Below are positions 28,391-36,442 of a stretch of 64,000 bases of DNA, piece by piece. Origin of the DNA: Kitasatospora aureofaciens (lineage in GTDB: Bacteria > Actinomycetota > Actinomycetes > Streptomycetales > Streptomycetaceae); contig JODU01000012.1 of the NCBI GenBank assembly GCA_000720845.1, forward strand, positions 310,001-374,000, in the 5' to 3' direction. The notes beneath the pieces were generated by a model. It did not search any database and was not told the DNA's origin. It was given only the letters and a program-made list of their open reading frames with translations. A program made the position numbers and the translations under genes. The stretch's first letter is position 1, and every line of letters begins with the position of its first letter.

Positions 28391-30364
28391 TCAGGCGTAC
28401 AGGGGGTTGGCGATGGTGACGTAGACGGACTGGGTGTCCACCGGGCCGACGAGTTCGTCGAGGCCGTGCAGCCGGGTCAGCAGGTTCGCCTTGCAGCGCA
28501 GGACCGGCGAGTCGAGGAGGTACGCCGGGAGCGGGCCGCCCAGCGGTGAGGGCCCCGAGGCCAGCTCGCCGAGGAAGCGGCGGAAGGCGGCCAGCAGCGT
28601 TCCCTCCCCGGCGAGACGCTCGGAACCGAAGGCGCCGATGAGACCGAACACGTTGTTGACGGCGAGGTAGTAGGCGAAGCGCTCGTCGGTGACCTCGTCG
28701 GCCACGAACGTGTCGCTGCGCGCTCCGATCCCGGGCAGCCGGGCGTCGAGTTCCGTGCGCCGGGACTCGCGGAAGTAGTAGCCCTGGTTGTCGCGGTAGC
28801 GGCCGCCCGCGGGCCAGCCGTCGGCGTCCAGCAGGACGAGCGTGTTCTGCTGGTGCGCCTCCAGGGCGATGCCCGCGCGGGCGTCCAGCCACAGGACGGG
28901 ACGTACGACGCGGTGGAGGTAGCGCAGGAACCACTCCACGGCGACGGCTTCGCGCGGGCGGCCGGTCCGTCCGGCGAGCCGCGTGACGACCTCGGCCAGC
29001 CGGGTGCGCGCGGCGGTGCCGGACCCGCCGTTCCCGGTTCCGCGGTGCCCCGGGGCCTCGTCCTCCGCGCGGGTGTGCGGCCTCGGCCCGACGAGAGAGG
29101 CCACGCAGCAGACGTCGTCCGAGGGCCGGAAGGGGTTGTGCCGGACCACGACGTCGAGGCCCCGCACGGGCGTGCCGTCCGGTCCGTCGACGGCGAGCCA
29201 GGCCGGGTCGCGGACGATGTCGAAGTCCGGGTGGGCCGCCCTCCACTGCCGGGACAGGCCGCGGCGCAGCAGCCGGTGGACCTCGACGCCGCGGTGCAAC
29301 TCCTTGCGGAGGTTCTCCCGCCGGGAGTTGGTGATGTGCACGGCCAGCGAGAGCTTGAGCATGGCGGGGGCACCGCTGCGGTGGACGGTGCGCACGGAGG
29401 ACGTGGGGTGCCATGCCGCGCCTCCGGCGCCGAGGTCCCTGACCAGACCGGCGTCCAGCAGACCGGCGAGGTCCGGCTGGTGCAGCACCGCGCGGAACTG
29501 CCAGGGGTGCAGGGGCAGGAGGGCGAACCCGTCCGGCGGCACCGGACCGTCCGCCGACGCCGGCCCGTCAGCGGCGAGGCGTGCGGTGAGCGCGGGAGCG
29601 GTGACCGGGCGCCCGCGTTCGGTCCAGGCCGAGTCGGTGGCGAGCACGGAGGGGGCGACGGCCAGCCAGTGCAGGGGGAAGGACCCGCGCAGTTCCGGTG
29701 AGTACCGGTGGGCCTCGGCCTCGGTGAGGCCCTCACGGCTCTTCGGGGTGGGATGCAGCGGGTGTCCGAGGAGAAGCGCCTGCTCGGCGGCGAGGAAGCG
29801 GTCGGGTCCGCTGCGGTCTCCCGGACCGTCGCGGTGACCTTCGGGAGCGGCTCCTTCCGCACGGTCCCGGAGGAATACGGCGGTGCGGCGGACGGAGTCG
29901 GCGACGCGCGCGACGAGGTCGGGACCGTCGGGCCCCGGGGCACCGGCCGTCTCGCGCGCGAGCAGCGCGGCGAGCGTGACCGCGTCCACGGGCGGCGCCG
30001 CGTCGGGGGCGCCGGTCAGCCGCGGGGGGCCGAAGCGGTGCCGGCCGGTCGGGGACCAGTAGTGCACGGGAACGACGAGGGCCGTACCGGAGGCCGGGAG
30101 CGGAACGCGGAGGACGCCGTCGTCGGGGGCGGACACGTCGGCCTCGCGGGCCCAGCAGCGGATCAGGTTCTCCGTGCCCGCGGCCTGCGCGACGGCGTAC
30201 GGTTCGAGGTGGGCCGAGGGGTCGGCCGTGCCGTGGCGGGCGAGCGGTGCGGAACGCGGGCCGGGAAAGGCTCCCTGCGCAGGTTCAGCAGACCCGGGAG
30301 CGGCCGGGGCGCCGGGTGCGGAGGCGGCCGCCGGAGCCGGTTCGGGGGCGGAGTCGGTGTGCAA
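28391..30364 (-). CDS. NRPS-independent siderophore synthetase (IucA/IucC family)
   Basis: ATP-dependent ligase that condenses a carboxylate (citrate, succinate or similar) with amines or alcohols. 657 aa from a TTG at 30364, chosen because CAGGAGGACC lies 5 nt upstream; no in-frame ATG/GTG nearby has such a site. The IucA/IucC core begins near residue 190 (LLLGHPLHPTPKSREGL is the family's ATP-binding signature), continues with FALLPLHPWQFRAVL, MLKLSLAVHITNSRRENLRK (near 345), and the FhuF-like C-terminal half with GIALEAHQQNTLVLL (near 500). Residues 1-45 are Pro/Ala-rich. Which substrate subtype (A, B or C) applies cannot be determined. Confidence 0.93.
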   Translation of the reverse strand: MHTDSAPEPAPAAASAPGAPAAPGSAEPAQGAFPGPRSAPLARHGTADPSAHLEPYAVAQAAGTENLIRCWAREADVSAPDDGVLRVPLPASGTALVVPVHYWSPTGRHRFGPPRLTGAPDAAPPVDAVTLAALLARETAGAPGPDGPDLVARVADSVRRTAVFLRDRAEGAAPEGHRDGPGDRSGPDRFLAAEQALLLGHPLHPTPKSREGLTEAEAHRYSPELRGSFPLHWLAVAPSVLATDSAWTERGRPVTAPALTARLAADGPASADGPVPPDGFALLPLHPWQFRAVLHQPDLAGLLDAGLVRDLGAGGAAWHPTSSVRTVHRSGAPAMLKLSLAVHITNSRRENLRKELHRGVEVHRLLRRGLSRQWRAAHPDFDIVRDPAWLAVDGPDGTPVRGLDVVVRHNPFRPSDDVCCVASLVGPRPHTRAEDEAPGHRGTGNGGSGTAARTRLAEVVTRLAGRTGRPREAVAVEWFLRYLHRVVRPVLWLDARAGIALEAHQQNTLVLLDADGWPAGGRYRDNQGYYFRESRRTELDARLPGIGARSDTFVADEVTDERFAYYLAVNNVFGLIGAFGSERLAGEGTLLAAFRRFLGELASGPSPLGGPLPAYLLDSPVLRCKANLLTRLHGLDELVGPVDTQSVYVTIANPLYA

Positions 30365-30403
30365 CGCGGGTCCTCCTGGCGGGCCGTGTCCTGGGGGTGG
30401 GTC

Positions 30404-31762
30404 TCATCTCGGGGTGCGCTCCCCGCGTAACGGGGCAGGGTCGCCGGGGTGGTGGCGGTCCACCGCCCGTACGGCGTCGGCGAGTCGGTCCAGGACGGCC
30501 GACATCTGCCCCTCGGTGACGATGAGCGGCGGCAGCAGCCGTACGACGTTCGCGCGCGGGCCCGTGACGTCCACGATCAGCCCGCGGCGCAGGCACTCCT
30601 GACGGACGGCGGTGGCGAGTTCGGCGGAGGCGCCGGGGCGGGCACCGTGGGCGGGGCTGTCGGGCGCACCGTCCGGCGCCACCAGCTCGATCCCGGCCAT
30701 CAGGCCCCGCCCGCGCACGTCGCCCACGCACCCGAACTCCGCGGCCAGGGCGCGCAGTCGCATCAGCATCCGGCCGCCCAGCGCGGCGGCGTGTTCGGCG
30801 AGCCGCTGTTCGCGGACGTGGGCGAGGGTGGCGGCGCCCGCGGCCAGGGCGAGTTGGTTGCCGCGGAAGGCGCCCGCACCGGCTCCATCGTGCCGGTCCG
30901 GGCCCCCCAGGTCGTCGCGGTGGACCACCACGGCCAGCGGCAGGCTGCCGCCGATCGCCTTGGCGAGGATCAGCACGTCGGGTGTGACTCCGCTGTGCTC
31001 GAAGGCCCAGTAGGCACCGGTCCGGCCGACGCCCGTCCCGGTCTCGTCGACGATGAGCGGGACGGCCCGTTCGGCGGCGCGGGCGCGCACGTGCCGTACC
31101 AGGGAGTCCGGCGTCGGGTGCACCCCGGCCTCGCTCCGGACCGGTTCCAGGAGGAGCCCGGCGGGTGGCGCCTGCCCCGGCTCGAGGGCGTCGAGAACCG
31201 GCTCGTGGCCGTCGGCAAGGGTGACCACCCGGGTCCGTCCGGTGGCGGCGCGGACCAGCGCGGCGGCGGTGGCGACCGGGTCCGTGCCGGTCGGGCCGCA
31301 GAACCGCACCCGCGCGCGGTCGGCGAGTCCCGGCGGCAGCGTGCGCAGCAGTTCGGTGACGAAGGCGTCCTCGACGGGGGTGGTGAGGTCCATGACGTGC
31401 AAGGGGGCGCCCGATTCGAGGACCGTGCGGATCGCCGCGAGGACGACCGGGTGGTTGTGGCCGAGGGCCAGGGTGCCCGCACCGGAGACGCAGTCCAGGT
31501 AACGGCGGCCGTCGGCGGCCTCGATGGTGAGTCCCCGGGCCCGGACGGGTACGACCGGGAGGGCGCGTGCGTAGGTACGCGCGGCGGGTTCACGCGCCTG
31601 CCGGCGCCCCGAAGCGCCGCTCCGTACCGCAGTGCTCCCGCGGCCGACCCCCTCGTGTCCGGCGTGCGCCCGCGTGGACGCCCCGCCCGCGGGCTCCCGC
31701 GTCACCACCGGCCCGGCCTTCCCGCCTCCGGACGCACAGCTCCCGTACGGGGATCCCGCCAC
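30404..31762 (-). CDS. Class III PLP-dependent aminotransferase (diaminobutyrate-type)
   Basis: Predicted omega-aminotransferase making a diamine precursor such as 2,4-diaminobutyrate for the siderophore. 452 aa. The GTG at 31762 has GGGAGG about 9 nt upstream, but about 60 N-terminal residues are not conserved in type and a shorter start is possible. Core motifs: GAGTLALGHNHPVV (near 100), the PLP Asp in PLIVDETGTGVGRTGAY (near 250), and the PLP-binding Lys in LILAKAIGGSLPLAVV (near 280), followed by FRGNQLALAAG as in diaminobutyrate aminotransferases. The usual VQTG before GRTG is TGTG here. First gene of the siderophore-like unit; its stop is 40 nt before the synthetase. Confidence 0.87.
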   Translation of the reverse strand: MAGSPYGSCASGGGKAGPVVTREPAGGASTRAHAGHEGVGRGSTAVRSGASGRRQAREPAARTYARALPVVPVRARGLTIEAADGRRYLDCVSGAGTLALGHNHPVVLAAIRTVLESGAPLHVMDLTTPVEDAFVTELLRTLPPGLADRARVRFCGPTGTDPVATAAALVRAATGRTRVVTLADGHEPVLDALEPGQAPPAGLLLEPVRSEAGVHPTPDSLVRHVRARAAERAVPLIVDETGTGVGRTGAYWAFEHSGVTPDVLILAKAIGGSLPLAVVVHRDDLGGPDRHDGAGAGAFRGNQLALAAGAATLAHVREQRLAEHAAALGGRMLMRLRALAAEFGCVGDVRGRGLMAGIELVAPDGAPDSPAHGARPGASAELATAVRQECLRRGLIVDVTGPRANVVRLLPPLIVTEGQMSAVLDRLADAVRAVDRHHPGDPAPLRGERTPR

Positions 31763-32118
31763 GGCTTGTCGACCTCCCGCCGCCGGACACGATGCGACGT
31801 GCCGGGCGCTCCCGGCATGGGGGACCCCGTCCGGACAGCGGGCCCCCCACCGCTACAACCGAGGACCGTTCACGGGGTTACGGTCTGCCCGAAGATCGTT
31901 GCGAGGGTGGGGTCTTCGCGGTGTGCTCCGGCCGCGCGGCCCGGCCTCGCCTACCGGTGGGCGGCGCGTGCCTGGTCAGGCGGCTGTATCCGAACCGTTG
32001 CCGTTCCGTCGGAACTCCCCCACAGCCACCGCATAGTGTGTGGTGCCGTTCCCGGTCGCCGTCGCTCGGCGGTTCGACCGCGGCACCACGTTCGTTCACA
32101 GCAGGGGGAGTCAACACC
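31763..32118. other. Divergent promoter region, siderophore module and protease
   Basis: 356-bp gap. I looked for a DmdR1/IdeR iron box (TTAGGTTAGGCTAACCTAA) and found none. A short palindrome (CGCCTACCGGTGGGCG) lies near 31950. No gene supported. Confidence 0.5.
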
Positions 32119-33348
32119 ATGCGATCCATACGGCCGTCGTTCACCGTGCGCGGACACAGGCGCGGGCGGCGCGGAACCTCCTCCGCGGCCGCCGCCGTGG
32201 CGCTCGTGTCGGCGCTCGCGCTCACCGCCACCGCGTGCGAGGACGGCGACCCCGAGGCGGCCGGCGACGCCTCGGCCTCCGCGTCCGCCGCGGACGACGG
32301 CAACGGCGGGATCCGGATCCCGGACCACATCAAGGACAAGCTCAAGGAACACGGGATCGACGTCGGCGACTGGAAGAACGGCGCCTGGAAGAACTGGAAC
32401 AAGGACGACTGGCTGCGCGAGGCGCAGGACTTCGTCAACCCGATCATCGAGGGCCTGTGGGACCCGGACCGGATGCGGGACGCCGAGGAGCCGGACCAGG
32501 AGGTCGACGAGAACGACATCTCCGGTGACCAGGGTGTCACCGACCCGGAGCCCGCCCCCGTCGAGGCGGAGGCCGTACCGGCCAAGTACCACGACAACGC
32601 CGCCACGGCCGGCAAGCTCCTCTTCGACTCCCCCAAGGGTTCGATGGTGTGCTCGGCCACGGTCGTGAAAGACCCGGCCCACCCCGGCAAGTCCAACATG
32701 GTGTGGACGGCCGGCCACTGCGTGCACGCCGGCAAGAGCGGCGGCTGGTACCGCAACATCGCCTTCGTCCCGTCCTACAACGACGCGGACATGTCGGCCG
32801 AGGAACTGCAGACCGCCACCAAGGAGGAGATCGCTCCCTACGGTGTCTGGTGGGGCGACTGGGCGCAGACCTCGGACCAGTGGATCGAGCAGGGCGGTTC
32901 GACCGGCGGTGACGGCGCCTCGTACGACTTCGCCGTGATCCATGTGACGCCGGAGAAGGGCAGCGGCGGCAAGTCGCTGGAGGAGACGGTCGGCGCCGCG
33001 CTGCCGGTGGACTTCGACGCCCCGGCCGTGCCGGACATCGAGAGCATGAAGGCGATCGGCTACCCGGCAGCGCCGCCGTACGACGGCCAGAAGCTGTACC
33101 AGTGCCAGGACAAGCCCGGACGGCTGTCGATCAACGCCTCCGACCCGACGATGTACCGCATCGGCTGCACCATGACCGGCGGCTCGTCCGGCGGCGGCTG
33201 GGTCGCCGCCGGTTCCGACGGCAAGCCCACGCTGGTCTCCAACACCTCGATCGGCCCGGTGACGGCCGGCTGGCTGGCCGGTCCGCGCCTGGGCAAGGAG
33301 GCCAAGGGCGTGTTCGACGCGGTGAGCGGGAAGTTCACCGGCCAGTGA
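32119..33348 (+). CDS. Secreted lipoprotein serine protease, paralogue 1
   Basis: 409-aa trypsin/V8-like extracellular peptidase. The ATG at 32119 has GGGGGAG 8 nt upstream. A signal peptide ends in the lipobox LTATAC (Cys40), so it is likely tethered to the outer face of the membrane. Residues about 55-130 form a distinct module (HIKDKLKEHGIDVGDWKNG, WKNWNKDDWLREAQDFVNP). The catalytic triad is visible: His in VWTAGHCVHAG (near 200), Asp in SYDFAVIHVTP (near 275), Ser in TMTGGSSGGGW (near 360). The next gene encodes a close paralogue on the same strand 150 bp downstream, a tandem duplication. Substrate unknown; a cleavage role in envelope or signalling is plausible. Confidence 0.9.
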   Translation: MRSIRPSFTVRGHRRGRRGTSSAAAAVALVSALALTATACEDGDPEAAGDASASASAADDGNGGIRIPDHIKDKLKEHGIDVGDWKNGAWKNWNKDDWLREAQDFVNPIIEGLWDPDRMRDAEEPDQEVDENDISGDQGVTDPEPAPVEAEAVPAKYHDNAATAGKLLFDSPKGSMVCSATVVKDPAHPGKSNMVWTAGHCVHAGKSGGWYRNIAFVPSYNDADMSAEELQTATKEEIAPYGVWWGDWAQTSDQWIEQGGSTGGDGASYDFAVIHVTPEKGSGGKSLEETVGAALPVDFDAPAVPDIESMKAIGYPAAPPYDGQKLYQCQDKPGRLSINASDPTMYRIGCTMTGGSSGGGWVAAGSDGKPTLVSNTSIGPVTAGWLAGPRLGKEAKGVFDAVSGKFTGQ

Positions 33349-33370
33349 TCACGCGCCGCGCGCCGCACTG

Positions 33371-33427
33371 AGCAGGCAGCGGGCAGCGGGCAGCGGGCAG
33401 CAGGCAGCAGGCAGCAGGCAGCAGCAG
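33371..33427. repeat. Heptanucleotide tandem repeat between the two proteases
   Basis: About eight consecutive 7-bp units alternating GCAGGCA and GCGGGCA lie in the 150-bp spacer, starting 23 bp after the first stop. Confidence 0.85.
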
Positions 33428-33498
33428 ACATTCAGACATATTCGGGCGTTCACGCGCCTCATCGGACATTCACACGTTTCAACGGGGGTTCTCGCACC

Positions 33499-34713
33499 AT
33501 GCGTTCCACACCTGCGTCCGCCGCGCCACGGCGCGGACGGCGCACCGCACTCGCCGCGGCCGGTCTGGTCGCCGCGCTCACGCTCACCGCCACCGCCTGC
33601 GGGGCGGAGCAGGACAAGGCCGACGCCAAGCCCGGTGGTGGCAGCTCCCAGGCCGCCGGCACCGACGACACCGGAGGCGGTGAGAGCGGTCTGCCGGCCG
33701 GCCTCGCGGACCGGCTCAAGGAGCACGGCATCGACGTCGACCGGTGGAAGGACGGCGGATGGAAGAACTGGGACAAGGACAAGTGGCTCAGTGAGGCCAA
33801 GGACTTCGTCAACCCGGTGATCGAGGGCCTGTGGAAGCCGGACCGGATGAAGTCCGCGAAGGAGGCCGACAAGACCGTCACGACCAAGGACGCGTCCGCC
33901 GACCAGGGCGCCACCGACCCGGAGCCCGCGCCCGTCGAGGCCGTGGCCGAGAAGAAGCCGTACCACGAGAACGCGGCCCCGGTCGGCAAGGTCTTCTTCG
34001 ACTCCCCCGAGGGCTCGATGGTCTGCTCCGGCACGGTCGTCAAGGACGTGAACCACCCGGGCAAGTCCAACCTGGTGTGGACGGCGGGCCACTGTGTGCA
34101 CGCCGGCGGCAGCGGCGGCTGGTACCGCAACATCGCCTTCGTCCCGTCGTACAACGACTACGGCAAGTCCGAGGCGGAGCTGGCGAACGCGACGACCACC
34201 GAGATGGCGCCGTACGGCACCTGGTGGGCCGACTGGGCGTCGACCTCGGACCAGTGGATCAAGGGTGGCTCGGAGAGCGGTGGCGACGGGGCCGCGTACG
34301 ACTACTCGGTGCTGCACGTGAAGCCGGAGCAGGGCAGCAAGTCGCTGGAGGAGACCGTCGGCGCGGCGCTGGAGGTGGACTTCTCGGCCCCGTCGGCGAC
34401 GGAGGTGTCCAGCATGGGCGCCTGGGGCTACCCGGCGGCGCCGCCGTACAACGGCCTGGAGATGTTCAGGTGCGTCGACCGGCCCGGCCGGCTGTCGCTG
34501 AGCCCGGCGCTGCCGACGATGTACCGCATCGGCTGCACCATGACCGGCGGTTCGTCGGGCGGCGGCTGGTTCCGGGTGGTGGACGGGGAGACCAAGCTGG
34601 TCTCCAACACCTCGATCGGCCCGCTGGAGAACACCTGGCTGGCGGGTCCGCAGCTGGGCCGGGCGGCCGAGGCGATGTACCAGAGCATGAGCAAGACGTA
34701 CGGCGGTCGGTGA
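33499..34713 (+). CDS. Secreted lipoprotein serine protease, paralogue 2
   Basis: 404 aa. Same architecture as the preceding gene: Arg-rich signal peptide with lipobox LTATAC, the KEHGIDVDRWKDGGWKNW module near residues 75-95, and a trypsin-like domain with His (VWTAGHCVHAG), Asp (AAYDYSVLHVKP) and Ser (TMTGGSSGGGW). Long stretches, such as WYRNIAFVPSYND and the region around DPTMYRIGCTM/LPTMYRIGCTM, are nearly identical between the two proteins, so the duplication has stayed under selection. ATG at 33499 with GGGGG about 10 nt upstream. Followed by a strong terminator shared with the convergent hflX. Confidence 0.9.
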   Translation: MRSTPASAAPRRGRRTALAAAGLVAALTLTATACGAEQDKADAKPGGGSSQAAGTDDTGGGESGLPAGLADRLKEHGIDVDRWKDGGWKNWDKDKWLSEAKDFVNPVIEGLWKPDRMKSAKEADKTVTTKDASADQGATDPEPAPVEAVAEKKPYHENAAPVGKVFFDSPEGSMVCSGTVVKDVNHPGKSNLVWTAGHCVHAGGSGGWYRNIAFVPSYNDYGKSEAELANATTTEMAPYGTWWADWASTSDQWIKGGSESGGDGAAYDYSVLHVKPEQGSKSLEETVGAALEVDFSAPSATEVSSMGAWGYPAAPPYNGLEMFRCVDRPGRLSLSPALPTMYRIGCTMTGGSSGGGWFRVVDGETKLVSNTSIGPLENTWLAGPQLGRAAEAMYQSMSKTYGGR

Positions 34714-34736
34714 GCCGCCTGTGACGATGTGACGAG

Positions 34737-34768
34737 GGCCCGTCCCCTGCCGAGGCAGGGGACGGGCC
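34737..34768. terminator. Bidirectional terminator between protease 2 and hflX
   Basis: 14-bp perfect stem (34737-34750 with 34755-34768), 4-nt loop CGAG. Confidence 0.88.
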
Positions 34769-34803
34769 GTCGGTCGTCGGCCTGTCGTACGGCCGCGCGG
34801 GTC

Positions 34804-36297
34804 TCAGGCGAGCGGCGCCGGAACGTACGGCGTGAACTCCGCCGCCAGCTCCTCGTGCACCCGCACCTTGAGCAGGGTGCCCTCCGGGGTGTGCTCCTCG
34901 GAGATCACCTCGCCCTCGTCGTGGGCGCGAGCCACCAGCTTGCCGTGGGTGTACGGCACGAGCGCCTCGATCTCGACCGAGGGACGCGGCAACTCGTTGT
35001 CGATCAGCGCGAGCAGCTGGTCGATGTTCTGCCCGGTGCGCGCCGAGACCGCGATGGACCGCTTCTCGACCCGCAGCAGCCGCTGGAGCACCAGCGGGTC
35101 GGCCATGTCGGCCTTGTTGATCACGACGATCTCGGGTACGCCGGTGGCGCCGACGTCCCTGATCACCTCGCGCACGGCGGCCAGCTGCTCCTCCGGGACG
35201 GGGTGCGAGCCGTCGACCACGTGCAGGATCAGGTCGGAGTCGCCGACCTCCTCCATCGTGGAGCGGAACGCCTCGACCAGGTGGTGCGGCAGGTGCCGGA
35301 CGAAGCCGACGGTGTCGGCCAGGGTGTACAGACGGCCGCTGGGCGTCTCCGCGCGGCGCACCGTCGGGTCGAGGGTGGCGAACAGCGCGTTCTCCACCAG
35401 CACGCCCGCGCCCGTGAGGCGGTTGAGCAGCGAGGACTTGCCGGCGTTGGTGTAGCCCGCGATGGCGACGGAGGGCACCTTGTGGCGCTTGCGCTCCTGG
35501 CGCTTGATCTCGCGGCCGGTCTTCATCTCCGCGATCTCCCGGCGCATCTTCGCCATCTTCTCGCGGATCCGGCGCCGGTCGGTCTCGATCTTGGTCTCAC
35601 CGGGGCCGCGGGTGGCGAGGCCGCCGCCCTTGCCGCCGCCCATCTGCCGGGACAGCGACTGGCCCCAGCCGCGCAGCCTCGGCAGCATGTACTGCATCTG
35701 CGCGAGCGCGACCTGCGCCTTGCCCTCTCGGGACTTGGCGTGCTGGGCGAAGATGTCCAGGATCAGGGCCGTGCGGTCGATGACCTTGACCTTGACGACG
35801 TCCTCGAGGTGGATCAGCTGCCCCGGGCTCAGCTCACCGTCGCAGATGACGGTGTCCGCGCCCGTGTCGAGGACGACGTCGCGCAGTTCCTCGGCCTTGC
35901 CGGAGCCGATGTAGGTGGCGGCGTCGGGCTTGTCGCGGCGCTGGACGACGCCGTCGAGCACGAGCGCGCCCGCCGTCTCCGCCAGGGCGGCCAGTTCGGC
36001 CAGGGAGTTCTCCGCGTCCTGCACGGTGCCCGAGGTCCAGACGCCGACGAGGACGACCCGCTCCAGCCGCAGCTGGCGGTACTCGACCTCGGTGACGTCC
36101 TCGAGCTCGGTGGACAGGCCCGCCACCCGGCGCAGGGCCGCACGGTCGGAGCGGTCGAACTGCTCGCCGTCCCACCGCGAGTCGGTTTCGTGGTTCCAGG
36201 CGACGTCCTCTTCCATCAGGGCATCGGCCCGGAGGCCCTCGGGATAGGTCTGCGCGAGACGCTTGGTGTCCTGGGAGGGGGAAGAAGAGGAGGTCAT
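34804..36297 (-). CDS. hflX: GTPase HflX (ribosome-splitting/rescue)
   Basis: Ribosome-associated GTPase that splits stalled or hibernating 70S ribosomes. 497 aa from the ATG at 36297 (AAGGAT upstream; the frame extends to 36438 without a site). The N-terminal HflX domain (SLAELAALAETAGALVLDGV, TYIGSGKAEELRDVV) and a middle coiled coil with the GGGKGGGLATRGPGETKIE loop (near 250) precede the G domain: G1 GYTNAGKSSLLN (near 305), G3 DTVGFVRHLPHHLV, G4 NKAD (near 420). Actinobacterial members have the extended N-terminus seen here. Lies 145 bp after the M1 peptidase on the same strand. Confidence 0.97.
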   Translation of the reverse strand: MTSSSSPSQDTKRLAQTYPEGLRADALMEEDVAWNHETDSRWDGEQFDRSDRAALRRVAGLSTELEDVTEVEYRQLRLERVVLVGVWTSGTVQDAENSLAELAALAETAGALVLDGVVQRRDKPDAATYIGSGKAEELRDVVLDTGADTVICDGELSPGQLIHLEDVVKVKVIDRTALILDIFAQHAKSREGKAQVALAQMQYMLPRLRGWGQSLSRQMGGGKGGGLATRGPGETKIETDRRRIREKMAKMRREIAEMKTGREIKRQERKRHKVPSVAIAGYTNAGKSSLLNRLTGAGVLVENALFATLDPTVRRAETPSGRLYTLADTVGFVRHLPHHLVEAFRSTMEEVGDSDLILHVVDGSHPVPEEQLAAVREVIRDVGATGVPEIVVINKADMADPLVLQRLLRVEKRSIAVSARTGQNIDQLLALIDNELPRPSVEIEALVPYTHGKLVARAHDEGEVISEEHTPEGTLLKVRVHEELAAEFTPYVPAPLA

Positions 36298-36442
36298 TGG
36301 ATCCTTACGTAGCTCGGAAGAGAGTGGGCGCGGCAGGCGCCGCAGCACTCTGTACAACGTGCGAGCCGCCGGGGAGATTCCCGGGGCCCGTACCGCGCCG
36401 TCCGGAAGATGGTCGCACGGCACGGGCCGTCTCGTCACCGGC

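Noticed and set aside
31763..32118. Iron box (DmdR1/IdeR) before the siderophore-like module
   Set aside because: No sequence near TTAGGTTAGGCTAACCTAA was found on either strand of the gap.
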